DNA of 64,000 bases, from positions 175,359 through 239,358 of the forward strand of contig JAOTVV010000003.1 in NCBI GenBank assembly GCA_029863245.1, given 5' to 3'. The notes under the pieces are model-generated. The model did no database searches. It had not been told where the DNA came from and worked only from the letters and a program-made list of their open reading frames with translations. The stretch is from Gemmatimonadota bacterium. GTDB lineage: Bacteria; Gemmatimonadota; Gemmatimonadetes; Gemmatimonadales; GWC2-71-9. This document shows positions 32,934-42,536 of the stretch, one piece after another (position 1 is the first letter of the stretch; the number at the start of each line of letters is the position of its first letter). Position numbers and translations under genes: made by a program.

Positions 32934-34634
32934 ATGACGATCGTACTTCGGGCCGCGGCATTCGTGAGCCTCGGCGCCGTGTTGCTTTCGGCGTGCCGGA
33001 CCGCCACTCCCCGCTCTGACGCGCGAGGCCAAGACGACCGGCGGGCCGTGGCCGCGGATCCAGCGGTGTTCTGGAACAGCGCCACGGTCTACTTCCTCCT
33101 CACCGATCGTTTCTACAACGGCGATCCCAGCAACGACCTCGCCCAGGGCCGCGCGCAGGACGGTGCGGTGCTGCGCAGCTTCCAGGGTGGGGACCTCGCT
33201 GGTGTGCGCCAGAAGCTGGAGGTGGGGTATTTCGACTCCTTGGGGGTCGATGCCATCTGGCTGACCCCCTTCGTGGAGCAGATCCGCGGGAGCGTCGACG
33301 AGGGGACGGGCAAGACCTACGGCTTCCACGGCTACTGGACTCGAGACTGGACTGCTGTGGAGCCGGCACTGGGAACCGTCGACGATTTGCGCGCGCTGGT
33401 GGATGCGGCCCATCGACACGGTATCCGCGTGCTCATGGACGCCGTGATCAACCACACTGGGCCGGTGACGCCCAAGGACCCCAAGTGGCCGGATCAATGG
33501 GTTCGCACGGCTCCGCGGTGCACCTACCGGAACTACGTGACCACGGTGGACTGCACGCTGGTGGACAACCTGCCAGACATCCGCACCGAGCGGGACGATC
33601 CCGTGGAGCTCCCCCGCCAGCTGATCGCGAAGTGGGAGCGCGAGGCGCGCCTGGAGCAGGAGCTGGCCGAGCTCGATGCCTTCTTCGCCCGCACCGGCTA
33701 CCCCCGAGCGCCTCGCTATTACGTCATGAAGTGGCTCACCGACTGGGTGCGCGAGCTCGGGCTCGACGGCTACCGGATGGACACGGCCAAGCACTTCGAG
33801 GAGGCGGCGGCCGCCGAGTTGAAACAGGAGGCCACGCTCGCCTTCGCGGACTGGAAGGCGGCCCATCCGGAGCAGGCACTGGACGACCTCCCCTTCTACA
33901 TGGTGGGCGAGGTGTCCAACTACGGTGTGCATCTCGGCCGGGACTTCGACTTCGGTGACCGGACTGTCGATTTCTTCGATTATGGGTATGACGGTCTGAT
34001 CAACTTCGGGTTCAAGGGCGACGTCGCCAGGTCCATGGACGATACGTTCGCGCGTTACGCCGCGGCGCTCCGTGAGGGCGCGCTCCGGGGAGTCTCGATC
34101 CTCAACTACGTCAGCTCGCACGACGACGCATCGCCGTACGACCCGGACCGGAAGGACCCGTTCGGCGCCGGAACCCGCCTGCTCCTCGCACCGGGCGGGG
34201 CCCAGATCTACTACGGGGACGAGTTGGCCCGGCCGCTCAGGGTTGAGGGTGCCAGGGGCGACGCCAACCTCCGCTCGTTCATGAACTGGGGCGAGCTGGA
34301 GCGCGGGGACTCCACGGCGGCGATCCTGCGGCACTGGCAGAAGCTAGGCCGGTTCCGTCGGGCCCACCCGGCCGTGGGTGCGGGCGCGCATCGCCGGCTC
34401 CAGGCGAGCCCGTACATTTTCAGCCGCACGCTCGAGACCGACGCCCTCGTCGATCGCGTGCTCGTGGCGATGGACCAAGGGGAGGGCACCAAGACCATCC
34501 CCGTCTTCGGCGTGTTTCCCGACGGCACCGACGTGATGGAGGCCTACTCGGGCGTGACGGGCACGGTTACGAACGGCGAAATCGCGTTGACCACGGGCTT
34601 CGGTCTCCTGCTGCTGAGCGAGCGGCGCTGGTGA
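32934..34634 (+). CDS. Secreted GH13 alpha-amylase-family lipoprotein
   Basis: The track starts at 32772, but ATG 32934 opens a lipoprotein signal (lipobox LLSAC, Cys21), giving 566 residues. GH13 regions are all present: DAVINHTGPV (region I), LGLDGYRMDTAKHFEE (nucleophile Asp), FYMVGEVSNYG (Glu) and LNYVSSHDDASPY (third Asp). The opening VYFLLTDRFYNGDPSND is typical of cyclomaltodextrinase or periplasmic amylase-like enzymes. It probably hydrolyses alpha-1,4 bonds at the cell surface. It lies 245 bp after the transporter and 41 bp before the pullulanase-like gene. Confidence 0.9.
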   Translation: MTIVLRAAAFVSLGAVLLSACRTATPRSDARGQDDRRAVAADPAVFWNSATVYFLLTDRFYNGDPSNDLAQGRAQDGAVLRSFQGGDLAGVRQKLEVGYFDSLGVDAIWLTPFVEQIRGSVDEGTGKTYGFHGYWTRDWTAVEPALGTVDDLRALVDAAHRHGIRVLMDAVINHTGPVTPKDPKWPDQWVRTAPRCTYRNYVTTVDCTLVDNLPDIRTERDDPVELPRQLIAKWEREARLEQELAELDAFFARTGYPRAPRYYVMKWLTDWVRELGLDGYRMDTAKHFEEAAAAELKQEATLAFADWKAAHPEQALDDLPFYMVGEVSNYGVHLGRDFDFGDRTVDFFDYGYDGLINFGFKGDVARSMDDTFARYAAALREGALRGVSILNYVSSHDDASPYDPDRKDPFGAGTRLLLAPGGAQIYYGDELARPLRVEGARGDANLRSFMNWGELERGDSTAAILRHWQKLGRFRRAHPAVGAGAHRRLQASPYIFSRTLETDALVDRVLVAMDQGEGTKTIPVFGVFPDGTDVMEAYSGVTGTVTNGEIALTTGFGLLLLSERRW

Positions 34635-34675
34635 CGTTCACACCTCGGTGGAACACTCCACCAAGCTCCCCAATC

Positions 34676-37024
34676 ATGACCACGGTTCGTCGTGTTTCCC
34701 GTCGCGCCGCCCTGCTCCTGGCCGGCCTGTTGGCGGCCCACGGCGCGAGTGCGCAGGAGCAGGAGTCTGAGCCACGCCTCCAGGCCGAGATCCACGGTCC
34801 GACCGCCATCCGATACACCCTCACCGGCGTCGAGCGACCGTTCGAGCGCTCCGCCCATCGCCTCACCGACGGCCAGGGCAGGGAGATCCCAATTGCAGAG
34901 GTACTGCCCAACACCGCCACCGAGTCGCTCGTGATCCCGGCGACGGCGTTGGATCCGATGCGGGTCCACTATCTGGAGATCCCCCGGCTGAGCCTCCGTG
35001 TCCTGGTGCGACGGGATGCGCTGTTCCGCAACCTGTACTCGTCCAAGCGGCTGGGCGCCGAAGTGTTGGACGACGGGACGGCGACCACGTTCCGGATCTT
35101 CTCCCCCCGCTCGCATGCCGTGCGGCTCCACCTGTATCGCGGCAGGAATGACGCACCCGGTGATGCTCTGCACATCATCGAGATGGTGAAAGACGAGGAC
35201 GGGGTATGGGAGGCCACGTCGGCAGGGGATCTTCACGGCACCTGGTACGACTTCACGGTGCACGGTCCAGCCGATCCCGGGAACTGGTTCTACGAGACAC
35301 ACCCGGTTCACGTGTCGGATCCCTACGCGCTGGTCAATGACGATGCCTTGGGCAAGTCACGGGTTTGGCGTGACGGTGCGCCACCGCCCCACGTGGCGGG
35401 CGGGCGGCCGCGCATGGAAGACGTGGTGGCCTACGAGGTGCACGTCCAGGACTTCACCGACCTCCTTCCGGTGGAGGACACGGAGACCGGGACGCTGCCC
35501 GCCATGGTCCGGACTGGTCTCGTGAATGCGCATGGTGAACCCGTCGGCTTCGACTACCTCGTGGATCTCGGAATCAACGCGGTGCACCTCATGCCGGTGC
35601 AGGAGTACCTGCACTACCCGGACGCGGAGTGGCAGGCGGTGTTCGCCAACGATTCCTTTGCCCGGGCCATGGGGATCGATCGGGAGAACTACCAGTGGGG
35701 GTACCGCACCACCCACGCGTTCGCCGTGGAGAGCCGTTTCCGGTCGCGGGACGCAGAGATGGGAGTGCAACGGGAGCAGTTCAGGGCGCTCGTCCGCGCG
35801 TTCCACGAGCGGGGCATTGCCGTCATCATCGACGTAGTGCCGAATCACACCGGCGAGAACATGGACGGCAGGCACCTGCTCCTGAACTTCAACGTGCTGG
35901 ATCTGCCCCACTACTACCGTACCGACGACCGCGTCGCGCATATTGGCCCCTTCGGAAACGAGATCAAGTCGGAGGAGCGACCCATGGTGCAGCGCTGGAT
36001 CGTGGACCAGCTCCGGCACTGGGTGGAGCACCTTGGCGTGGACGGCTTCAGAATCGACCTCGCGGGACAGGTGGACGAGCAGACGCTGCGTCGAGTCAAG
36101 CGGGAGCTTCCACCGGACCTCATCATCTACGGGGAGGCCTGGATCCCACCCAGCGATCCCGACGTCCGCGCCAATCCCGATTGGGCCTGGTACAAGGCCG
36201 ACGCCCCGATCACGTTCTTCCAGGACGACGCCCGCAACGCCTTCCAGGGTAGCCCCTTCGATGTCAACGATCGGGGGTGGGCCGGCGGGGACGGCGCCGC
36301 GCGGGACGCGACCATGCGCGCGCTGTCCAACGACTATGCCGAGGAGCCGCGCACCACCAACGGGATCTCCTACCTCGACATCCACGACAACTGGGCCCTT
36401 GCCGATCGCTACGCCCTGAACGACGATCACAACGGGCTGCTAGGTGTGGATCTCGGCGCCGTGCGCATCGCCGCCGGGCTTCTCCTGACGTCGGCGGGGC
36501 CCGTCGTGATCCACGGGGGCTCCGAGATGCTCCGCTCAAAGGGGCTGGCGCCGCACGAGGAGTTCTCGGTGGACGTGGCGGGCGGCCCCATCCAGTTTCA
36601 GGGCCGAGACGACACCTACAACCTGCGGGCGCCGAACCGGTTCGTGTGGGATAACCTGGCGCCGGGCTCGGATCACGCCAACATGCGCGACTATTGGCGG
36701 GGGCTCCTGGCCCTGCGCATGTCAGAGTACGGCCAGGTGTTCCGCGTAGCCGACGTACCGCAGGGCCACTATCGGTGGATCACGCCTGACGATCCCAGGC
36801 TCCTGGGCTATGTGGTGGGCGAACGGGTGCTGGTGCTCGCCAACAACGGTGCGCAGGATGGCGTGTTCCGGTTCGATCTCCCCCGTGGCCCGTGGAAACA
36901 CGTCGGCGACGGCGAGCGGGTGGACCTGAACGGCGTCGGTGGAGCGTACGCCCGCCTCGACCGAGGGACGCGCGAAGTGCGAGTCCCAGCGGGATCGTTC
37001 CTGGTATGGGTGGCGGAACCGTGA
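34676..37024 (+). CDS. Secreted pullulanase-like GH13 enzyme with CBM48
   Basis: Starting at ATG 34676 (the track uses GTG 34631) it has a Sec signal (RRAALLLAGLLAAHGASAQ) and 782 residues. Residues about 125-215 are a CBM48/N-domain (TTFRIFSPRSHAVRLHLYRG, GTWYDFTVHGP). The GH13 barrel has VIIDVVPNHTGEN, LGVDGFRIDLAG (nucleophile), IIYGEAWIPP (acid/base) and YLDIHDNWALAD. VHLMPVQEYLHYPD is pullulanase-like. It likely debranches alpha-1,6 links of starch, glycogen or pullulan outside the inner membrane. It sits between the amylase lipoprotein and the SSS symporter. Confidence 0.88.
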   Translation: MTTVRRVSRRAALLLAGLLAAHGASAQEQESEPRLQAEIHGPTAIRYTLTGVERPFERSAHRLTDGQGREIPIAEVLPNTATESLVIPATALDPMRVHYLEIPRLSLRVLVRRDALFRNLYSSKRLGAEVLDDGTATTFRIFSPRSHAVRLHLYRGRNDAPGDALHIIEMVKDEDGVWEATSAGDLHGTWYDFTVHGPADPGNWFYETHPVHVSDPYALVNDDALGKSRVWRDGAPPPHVAGGRPRMEDVVAYEVHVQDFTDLLPVEDTETGTLPAMVRTGLVNAHGEPVGFDYLVDLGINAVHLMPVQEYLHYPDAEWQAVFANDSFARAMGIDRENYQWGYRTTHAFAVESRFRSRDAEMGVQREQFRALVRAFHERGIAVIIDVVPNHTGENMDGRHLLLNFNVLDLPHYYRTDDRVAHIGPFGNEIKSEERPMVQRWIVDQLRHWVEHLGVDGFRIDLAGQVDEQTLRRVKRELPPDLIIYGEAWIPPSDPDVRANPDWAWYKADAPITFFQDDARNAFQGSPFDVNDRGWAGGDGAARDATMRALSNDYAEEPRTTNGISYLDIHDNWALADRYALNDDHNGLLGVDLGAVRIAAGLLLTSAGPVVIHGGSEMLRSKGLAPHEEFSVDVAGGPIQFQGRDDTYNLRAPNRFVWDNLAPGSDHANMRDYWRGLLALRMSEYGQVFRVADVPQGHYRWITPDDPRLLGYVVGERVLVLANNGAQDGVFRFDLPRGPWKHVGDGERVDLNGVGGAYARLDRGTREVRVPAGSFLVWVAEP

Positions 37025-37095
37025 CCGAGCGCGTAGAAATGAGGTAGTCGTGACCGAATCGATCAGTTTCCCTAACCCCGAACTCCGGAACTGCG

Positions 37096-39141
37096 ATGAC
37101 TGCTGAGAGCTTCCAGATCTCCCTGTTGGACATCCTGATCTTCGTAGCCTTCGTGGTGACGGTCGTCAGCGTCGGCCTGTACCAGAGCAGAAACGAGAAG
37201 GGGAGTGAGGATTACTTCCTGGCCGGGCGCGACCTGAAATGGTGGCTGATCGGTTTCTCGCTCATCGCCTCCAACATCTCGACCGAGCAGTTCGTAGGCA
37301 TGAGCGGGAACGCGGCGAGCCACGTGGGCCTCGCCATCGCCAGTTACGAGTGGATGGCCGCCATCACGCTGGTGGTGGTGGCGTTCGCCTTTCTGCCGTA
37401 CTTCCTGCGCACCGGCATCTACACCATGCCGGAGTTCCTCGAGGTCCGGTACACCAGCACGGCCCGCACCATCATGGCCGTGGCCACCATCCTCATTTAC
37501 CTGCTCCTGCTCGGCTCCGTCACCTATTCGGGGGCGCTGGTGATCAGCACGCTCGCCGGGAAGGCGGGCATGTCCGTGAGTCTGGCGACGGGATCGCTCA
37601 TCATCGGTGTCATCGCGATGGCCTATGTCACCGCCGGCGGACTCAAGGCATGCGCTTGGGCAGACTTGATTCAGGGCAGCGCGCTGATCCTGGGGGGCGG
37701 CGTGATCATCTGGTTCGCCTTCCAGAAGCTCGGACTGGCGACCGAGGCGGCCGCAGTGGTGAGTGTCGAAACCGGGGCGGTCAGCATTCAGACCCTGGCG
37801 CCGGATGCGGGCGTGATCGAGCGGTTCTGGCAGCTCAATCAACCCCGCATGAACATGTTCCTTCCCGCTGCCGATACCGTGCTGCCGTGGACCGCCCTGA
37901 TGTTGGGGCTGTGGATCCCGAACTTCTACTACTGGGGACTCAATCAGTACATCACGCAGCGGACCCTCGGCTCGGCCTCGCTGGCCGAGGGACAGAAGGG
38001 CATCGTGTTCGCGGCGTTCATGAAGCTCCTGATCCCGTTCGTGATCGTGATCCCCGGCATCATCGCGTTCAACCTCTACTCGCACGATATGCGGCTGGAG
38101 GCACGAGGTGACACGGCCGGCAGCATGACTCGGTATCTCAGTGCCAACCCGGCGACCGAGTTCGTGGTGACGGCCGACGCGCCGACGGACGACGAGATCG
38201 CCGCCTGGCCGTCAGACCGGTATCTGCTGGCCATCTATCCGGATGCGGCGGCGATCGGGGCGCTCCGGACTCAAAGCCCGTGGGTTCTACCAGTCACGCG
38301 GCAGCAGTTCGACGAGACCCAGGCTGGCGCGTTCACGGTCTTCGTGACCGAAGACAAGTCTTGGGCTGCCGTGAATCCCGGCTTGGCTGAGGAGATCGCG
38401 GCCTTCAACCTGCGAACCAGGGACGCGGCCAGGGCGGCGGGCAGACTGACCACGTCCGAGAAGATGATAGCCTACAAGTACGACACGGCGCTCGCGCAGG
38501 TGCTGGGCCACGTTCTGCCCCAGCGGATCGGCGTCGTGGGATTCGTGCTGGCGGCCTTGCTCGGCGCGGTGGTCAGCTCGCTCGCCGCCATGCTCAACGC
38601 GGCCTCCACCATCTTCTCGATGGACGTGTTCAAGAAGTACATCGCCCCCGGGGCAGGTCAGGAGGCGGTGGTCCGCGTCGGCCGGTTCGCCGTGGTGGCC
38701 TTCGGGATCGTGGCCGTGTTGTTGGCTCCGCAGTTGGGCAACCCGGCCATCAGCAACAGCATCTTCACGATCATTCAGGAAGGCCAGGGGTTCATCTCAC
38801 CGGGCATTCTGGCCGTGTTCGCCTTCGGTTTGGTGATCCGGCGCGGACCGGCCGCATGCGGCACGGCGGGCCTCCTGACCAACATCGTGGCGTACGGGGT
38901 GTTGAAGCTGGCGGTACCCGACCTGCAGTTCCTGAACCGCATGGCCGTGTGCTTCGCGCTCTGCCTGGCCGTCATGACGGCCATCACGCTCGTGAAGCCC
39001 CTGGCCGAACCGGTGGAGTTCAAGCAGAACACGGCGATCGCGTTGGAGTCGTCGCGCATCGCGAAGCTCGGCGCGGTGATCGTGATCGCGATCGCGCTCC
39101 TGTTCTACTTCCTGTTCAGCTCGGCGGGCCTGGCGGGGTAA
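37096..39141 (+). CDS. Sodium:solute symporter (SSS family, SGLT-like)
   Basis: A 681-residue protein with about 14 transmembrane helices. Typical SSS segments are SEDYFLAGRDLKWWLIGFSLIASNISTEQFVGM, GIYTMPEFLEVRY and LGAVVSSLAAMLNAASTIFSMDVFKKY. A soluble insert of about 130 residues between helices (LYSHDMRLEARGDTAG to TSEKMIAYKYD) is large for the family. Being last in the alpha-glucan gene group, it probably imports a released sugar with Na+. A hairpin terminator lies 24 bp after the stop. Confidence 0.9.
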   Translation: MTAESFQISLLDILIFVAFVVTVVSVGLYQSRNEKGSEDYFLAGRDLKWWLIGFSLIASNISTEQFVGMSGNAASHVGLAIASYEWMAAITLVVVAFAFLPYFLRTGIYTMPEFLEVRYTSTARTIMAVATILIYLLLLGSVTYSGALVISTLAGKAGMSVSLATGSLIIGVIAMAYVTAGGLKACAWADLIQGSALILGGGVIIWFAFQKLGLATEAAAVVSVETGAVSIQTLAPDAGVIERFWQLNQPRMNMFLPAADTVLPWTALMLGLWIPNFYYWGLNQYITQRTLGSASLAEGQKGIVFAAFMKLLIPFVIVIPGIIAFNLYSHDMRLEARGDTAGSMTRYLSANPATEFVVTADAPTDDEIAAWPSDRYLLAIYPDAAAIGALRTQSPWVLPVTRQQFDETQAGAFTVFVTEDKSWAAVNPGLAEEIAAFNLRTRDAARAAGRLTTSEKMIAYKYDTALAQVLGHVLPQRIGVVGFVLAALLGAVVSSLAAMLNAASTIFSMDVFKKYIAPGAGQEAVVRVGRFAVVAFGIVAVLLAPQLGNPAISNSIFTIIQEGQGFISPGILAVFAFGLVIRRGPAACGTAGLLTNIVAYGVLKLAVPDLQFLNRMAVCFALCLAVMTAITLVKPLAEPVEFKQNTAIALESSRIAKLGAVIVIAIALLFYFLFSSAGLAG

Positions 39142-39164
39142 GAGGCGGTGCTCCTTAGCAGACA

Positions 39165-39193
39165 AGAGGCGGCCCCCAAACGGGGCTGCCTCT
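39165..39193 (+). terminator. Hairpin terminator after the symporter
   Basis: AGAGGCGGCCCC pairs with GGGGCTGCCTCT (12 bp with one G-T pair) around a 5-nt loop. There is no good T run, so termination may be weak or Rho-assisted. It separates the convergent symporter and kinase genes. Confidence 0.6.
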
Positions 39194-39335
39194 ATTGCAG
39201 ACCCCAGGGGCGATCGCCACAGCCCTATCGAGGCTCGAGTCAGCCCCTCCGGCCAGCAGCAGGCGCCGGAGAGCACGTCTGTGCTTGTGCCCAGGTCGTG
39301 TGGCCAGCCGGCGTCCGTGCTCCCTGCTTCGACCG

Positions 39336-41930
39336 TCACTGCAGCGTGACCATCCAGACGTCCGCCTCAGTCACCCGACGCGAGTAGTACACGGTCCCTC
39401 CATCACGTGTCGGCCGCGGCGGGCCGACAACGTCCTTAGTGACGGAATAGATCTGCCGGACGGTCTTCGATTCACGGTCCACTACGTAGAAGCCGCTTCC
39501 ACCCGACACAAACAGCACTCGCCGGCTGTCCGGCAGCCAGACCGGCCACTGACCGAAGTCGGTGAGGCGCTCGTACGTCTGGGATCGATGGGAGTAGACC
39601 ACGATCCCGTCATCCAGGTACCGGATGTCGCCAACGAGCCATTGGCCGTCGGGGGACCAGGAGTCAGGTCGGAAGCCTGCAAGCGAGCTGTCTGGAACGG
39701 GGAGCGCGACCGGGGTTTGCTCTGCCCAGGGCTGGCTGGGATCCAGAATGTACGTGCCGCTACCGAGTGCTCCCACTGCGATCCGCGATCCGTCCGGAGA
39801 CCAGGCAGCGACCCCCGCGCGCCCGTCGGTGAGTTGGCGGAGATCACTGCCGTCCGGTCGGATCATCCAAAGCTGGAGTCCCCCGCCACGGTTCGAGAAG
39901 AACGCGATCCATTCGCCGTCTGGCGACCACCGCGGCATACGGTCGATGGCGGAGTCGCCCGTCACTCTTCTCAGGCCGGCGCCATTCGCCCGCGCGACGT
40001 AAATGTCGCCCTCGGGCTCGGTCAGCGAGTAGAACACGACGGATTTTCCGTCCGATGACGGATCCGGCGATGACCAGCGCCTGGAACCGGTCGTGACCCA
40101 TACTGGCTCGCCGACGACGGTCGCCGTACGAGGATTCAGTGTCACGCTTTGGATGTTTGACGTCACGAGGACCGAGCTGTACACGATGTGGCGTCCGTCC
40201 CGGGACACACTGATGTGCGCCAAAGACGTGGCGGGTGTGGTGACAGGCTCGGGGGTGCGCAGTGTGGCGCCCGACCGCTCGTCGATCCGGACGCGCCAGA
40301 GATTCATGCTCCCGCCACGGTTGCTGGCGAAGTAGAGGTACTGCCCATCGGGAGACCAGGCGGCGTTCCAGTCGGTGGCCACACCGCGCGTCACCGCGAC
40401 CGCCTCGCCGCCCTCCGCCGAAACGGTCCACACGTCAGCTTGTGCGGGGTCGGGGTCGCCCAGCCGCTTGGTGTACGCAATGCGGTGGCCGTTGGGAGAC
40501 CAGCTGGGCAAGGCCATGTCCTCGCTGCTGAGCTGCCGCACCTCCCCCGTCTGCACCTGCACGACCCAAAGGCCCTTCGCGCCCTCGGAGTTCTGGGGAT
40601 TCAGCTCGATCCGCTCGCTCGCGAAGGCCAGGTACGTGCCGTCCGGCGACCACGTCGGGTTGAAGCCGGTTCGCGTCACACGCCGCACGGCCTCTCCGGT
40701 CCGGCCCATCACGAAGATCCCGCCACCATCCCGCTCCGACCGGAACGCGATGCGCTCGCCGTCGGGCGAGAAGACCGGCTGGTCGTCGTCTGCGGGGGAG
40801 TCAGCGGTGAGATTGATCGTGGTCTCGCCTTCTACCCTCTTGAGATAGATGTCCCGATTGCCGGCCGTCTCTCCGGCGTAGACGATCCAGTCGCCGTCCG
40901 GCGACACGCTGGGGAACAGCTCGACTCCGGGATCTGCCGTCAGACGTGTGAACGACGCTACCGCCACTCCGGGCGACGACCCACCGCCAGCCACCGCCAA
41001 CAAGATGTAGGACGCGGCAGCGACGACTACGATCACCGACGCGGCGGCCACGAGCCTCGGCCGCACACCCTTCTCCCCGGTCGGCGCCGGGACCGTCCCA
41101 TCCCCACCCAACAGTGCGGCGGCGAAGTCGCGCGCGGTCGCGTAGCGGTCAGCCGGCACTTTGGCGAGGGCGCGCATGATCGCCGCTTCCAGTTCAGGCG
41201 GGACGGTGTCGCGCACAACGCGGAGCCCGGGAACGGGTTCGAGTGTCTTGCGCGCGATGATCGCCTGCGCCGACGGTCCTGAGAACGGCGGGGCACCGGC
41301 CAGCATCTCGTACAGCACGCACGCCAGGCTGTAGATGTCGGTGCGTGCGTCCACCGGTCCCTCCGCCAACGCCTGTTCCGGGCTCATGTAGGCCGGAGTC
41401 CCGATGGCGAGACCTGACTGCGTGAGCTTTTCCCCGCCCGCCTCGCTCACGGCGTGAGCGATCCCGAAATCGGCGACGACGGCATGTCCCGCCTCGAAGA
41501 GGATATTCTCCGGCTTGATGTCGCGGTGTACGACTCCCATGCTGTGTGCGTATGCCAGTGCGTCGGCAACTTCGCGGATGATGCTGATGGCATCCTCGAT
41601 CGAGAGATGGCGCTCGCGATCGATGCGATCTCGCAGCGAGTCGCCTTCGACGAACGGCAGCACATAGTACATGAAGTCCCCGGCACTGCCGGAGTCGATG
41701 AGCGTCAGGATGTTGGGATGACTGAGCTTTGCCGAGATGCGGATCTCACGGAGGAACCGGTCGACGCCCAACGACTGCGTCAGCTCGGGTCGCAGAACCT
41801 TGAGCGCGACTTTGCGGTCGTGCTTGAGGTCTTCGGCGAGAAACACGAGGCCCATGCCGCCCCGGCCCAATTCGCGCTCGATGCGGTACCGGCCTGCGAG
41901 CGCCGCCTGGAGCCGCTCAACGAGGCTCAT
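39336..41930 (-). CDS. Membrane serine/threonine protein kinase with WD40-like beta-propeller
   Basis: An 864-residue protein. The Hanks kinase domain (about 15-275) has LGRGGMGLVFLAEDL, VALKVLR, catalytic HRDIKPENILF, DFGIAH and SPEQALAEGP. One transmembrane helix follows (LVAAASVIVVVAAASYILL). The rest is a TolB-like PD40 beta-propeller with many repeats of the type FSPDGERIAF, WSPDGTYLAFAS, WSPDGQYLYFAS and WSPDGEWIAFFS. It probably senses an external cue, and its targets are unknown. Its start is 4 nt after the SnoaL-like gene stop, so the two are coupled. It differs from the TPR kinase at 15485 in the sensor part. Confidence 0.92.
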   Translation of the reverse strand: MSLVERLQAALAGRYRIERELGRGGMGLVFLAEDLKHDRKVALKVLRPELTQSLGVDRFLREIRISAKLSHPNILTLIDSGSAGDFMYYVLPFVEGDSLRDRIDRERHLSIEDAISIIREVADALAYAHSMGVVHRDIKPENILFEAGHAVVADFGIAHAVSEAGGEKLTQSGLAIGTPAYMSPEQALAEGPVDARTDIYSLACVLYEMLAGAPPFSGPSAQAIIARKTLEPVPGLRVVRDTVPPELEAAIMRALAKVPADRYATARDFAAALLGGDGTVPAPTGEKGVRPRLVAAASVIVVVAAASYILLAVAGGGSSPGVAVASFTRLTADPGVELFPSVSPDGDWIVYAGETAGNRDIYLKRVEGETTINLTADSPADDDQPVFSPDGERIAFRSERDGGGIFVMGRTGEAVRRVTRTGFNPTWSPDGTYLAFASERIELNPQNSEGAKGLWVVQVQTGEVRQLSSEDMALPSWSPNGHRIAYTKRLGDPDPAQADVWTVSAEGGEAVAVTRGVATDWNAAWSPDGQYLYFASNRGGSMNLWRVRIDERSGATLRTPEPVTTPATSLAHISVSRDGRHIVYSSVLVTSNIQSVTLNPRTATVVGEPVWVTTGSRRWSSPDPSSDGKSVVFYSLTEPEGDIYVARANGAGLRRVTGDSAIDRMPRWSPDGEWIAFFSNRGGGLQLWMIRPDGSDLRQLTDGRAGVAAWSPDGSRIAVGALGSGTYILDPSQPWAEQTPVALPVPDSSLAGFRPDSWSPDGQWLVGDIRYLDDGIVVYSHRSQTYERLTDFGQWPVWLPDSRRVLFVSGGSGFYVVDRESKTVRQIYSVTKDVVGPPRPTRDGGTVYYSRRVTEADVWMVTLQ

Positions 41931-41934
41931 TCCG

Positions 41935-42327
41935 TCAGGAGTCCTTCACCATGGACCAGTGCGCATGGACCCGGCGCCATTTTCCGTTTCTCCGGTGGTA
42001 CACCGAGGTGGCTTTCCAGGGGGGAAGCGGGTCGCCGTTGGGCATCCTCGGCTCGTAACGCAGTGTCAGGACCGCCACATCACCCAACAGCTGGACCTTG
42101 GGATCCACAAGATCGTACTCGTGCGGTGGGATATTCCCCTGCAGTGAAGCCATGTACGTGCGCATCGCGGTATGCCCGTCGAGCAGTCGGTGGGCACCGA
42201 TGTCGTCGAAGTACGTAGCGTCTTCCGCATCGTTCTCGGCGAACCCAATCGGGTTTCCCTTGGCCCATTCGTCAAGGGAGCGGCGCTCCTGGTCGAGAAC
42301 GGCCTGTTCCGCGTTGTCGTTCGTCAC
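41935..42327 (-). CDS. SnoaL-like/DUF4440 small protein
   Basis: The 195-residue track ORF is too long. GTG 42327, preceded by GAGG, gives 130 residues starting TNDNAEQAVLDQERRSLDEW. The fold is of the NTF2/SnoaL-like type: WAKGNPIGFAENDAEDATYFDDIG, then beta strands VAVLTLRYEPRMPNG, ATSVYHRRNGKWRRVHAHWS. There is no signal peptide. Proteins of this size and shape bind small ligands or act as isomerases, and the substrate is unknown. It precedes the kinase at 41930 by 4 nt and likely shares its promoter. Confidence 0.72.
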   Translation of the reverse strand: MTNDNAEQAVLDQERRSLDEWAKGNPIGFAENDAEDATYFDDIGAHRLLDGHTAMRTYMASLQGNIPPHEYDLVDPKVQLLGDVAVLTLRYEPRMPNGDPLPPWKATSVYHRRNGKWRRVHAHWSMVKDS

Positions 42328-42536
42328 AGTCGCCTCGGTGCTGATGGGTTCTCGCGGCTGGCGTGAAATGGTCCTCGTCGAACGGACCGACCGCGGGCTT
42401 GGTCTATCGTGGCAACTCCCTTCAGATGTCGCAAGTGCGTGCCGCCTTGTGCTCAGGAGCACGGATGGAAGATGCAGCCTCCGTGGACCTGCCGCGAGCG
42501 GTCCTTCGGCCGGGCCGTGCACCCTTCCGTGCGAGG

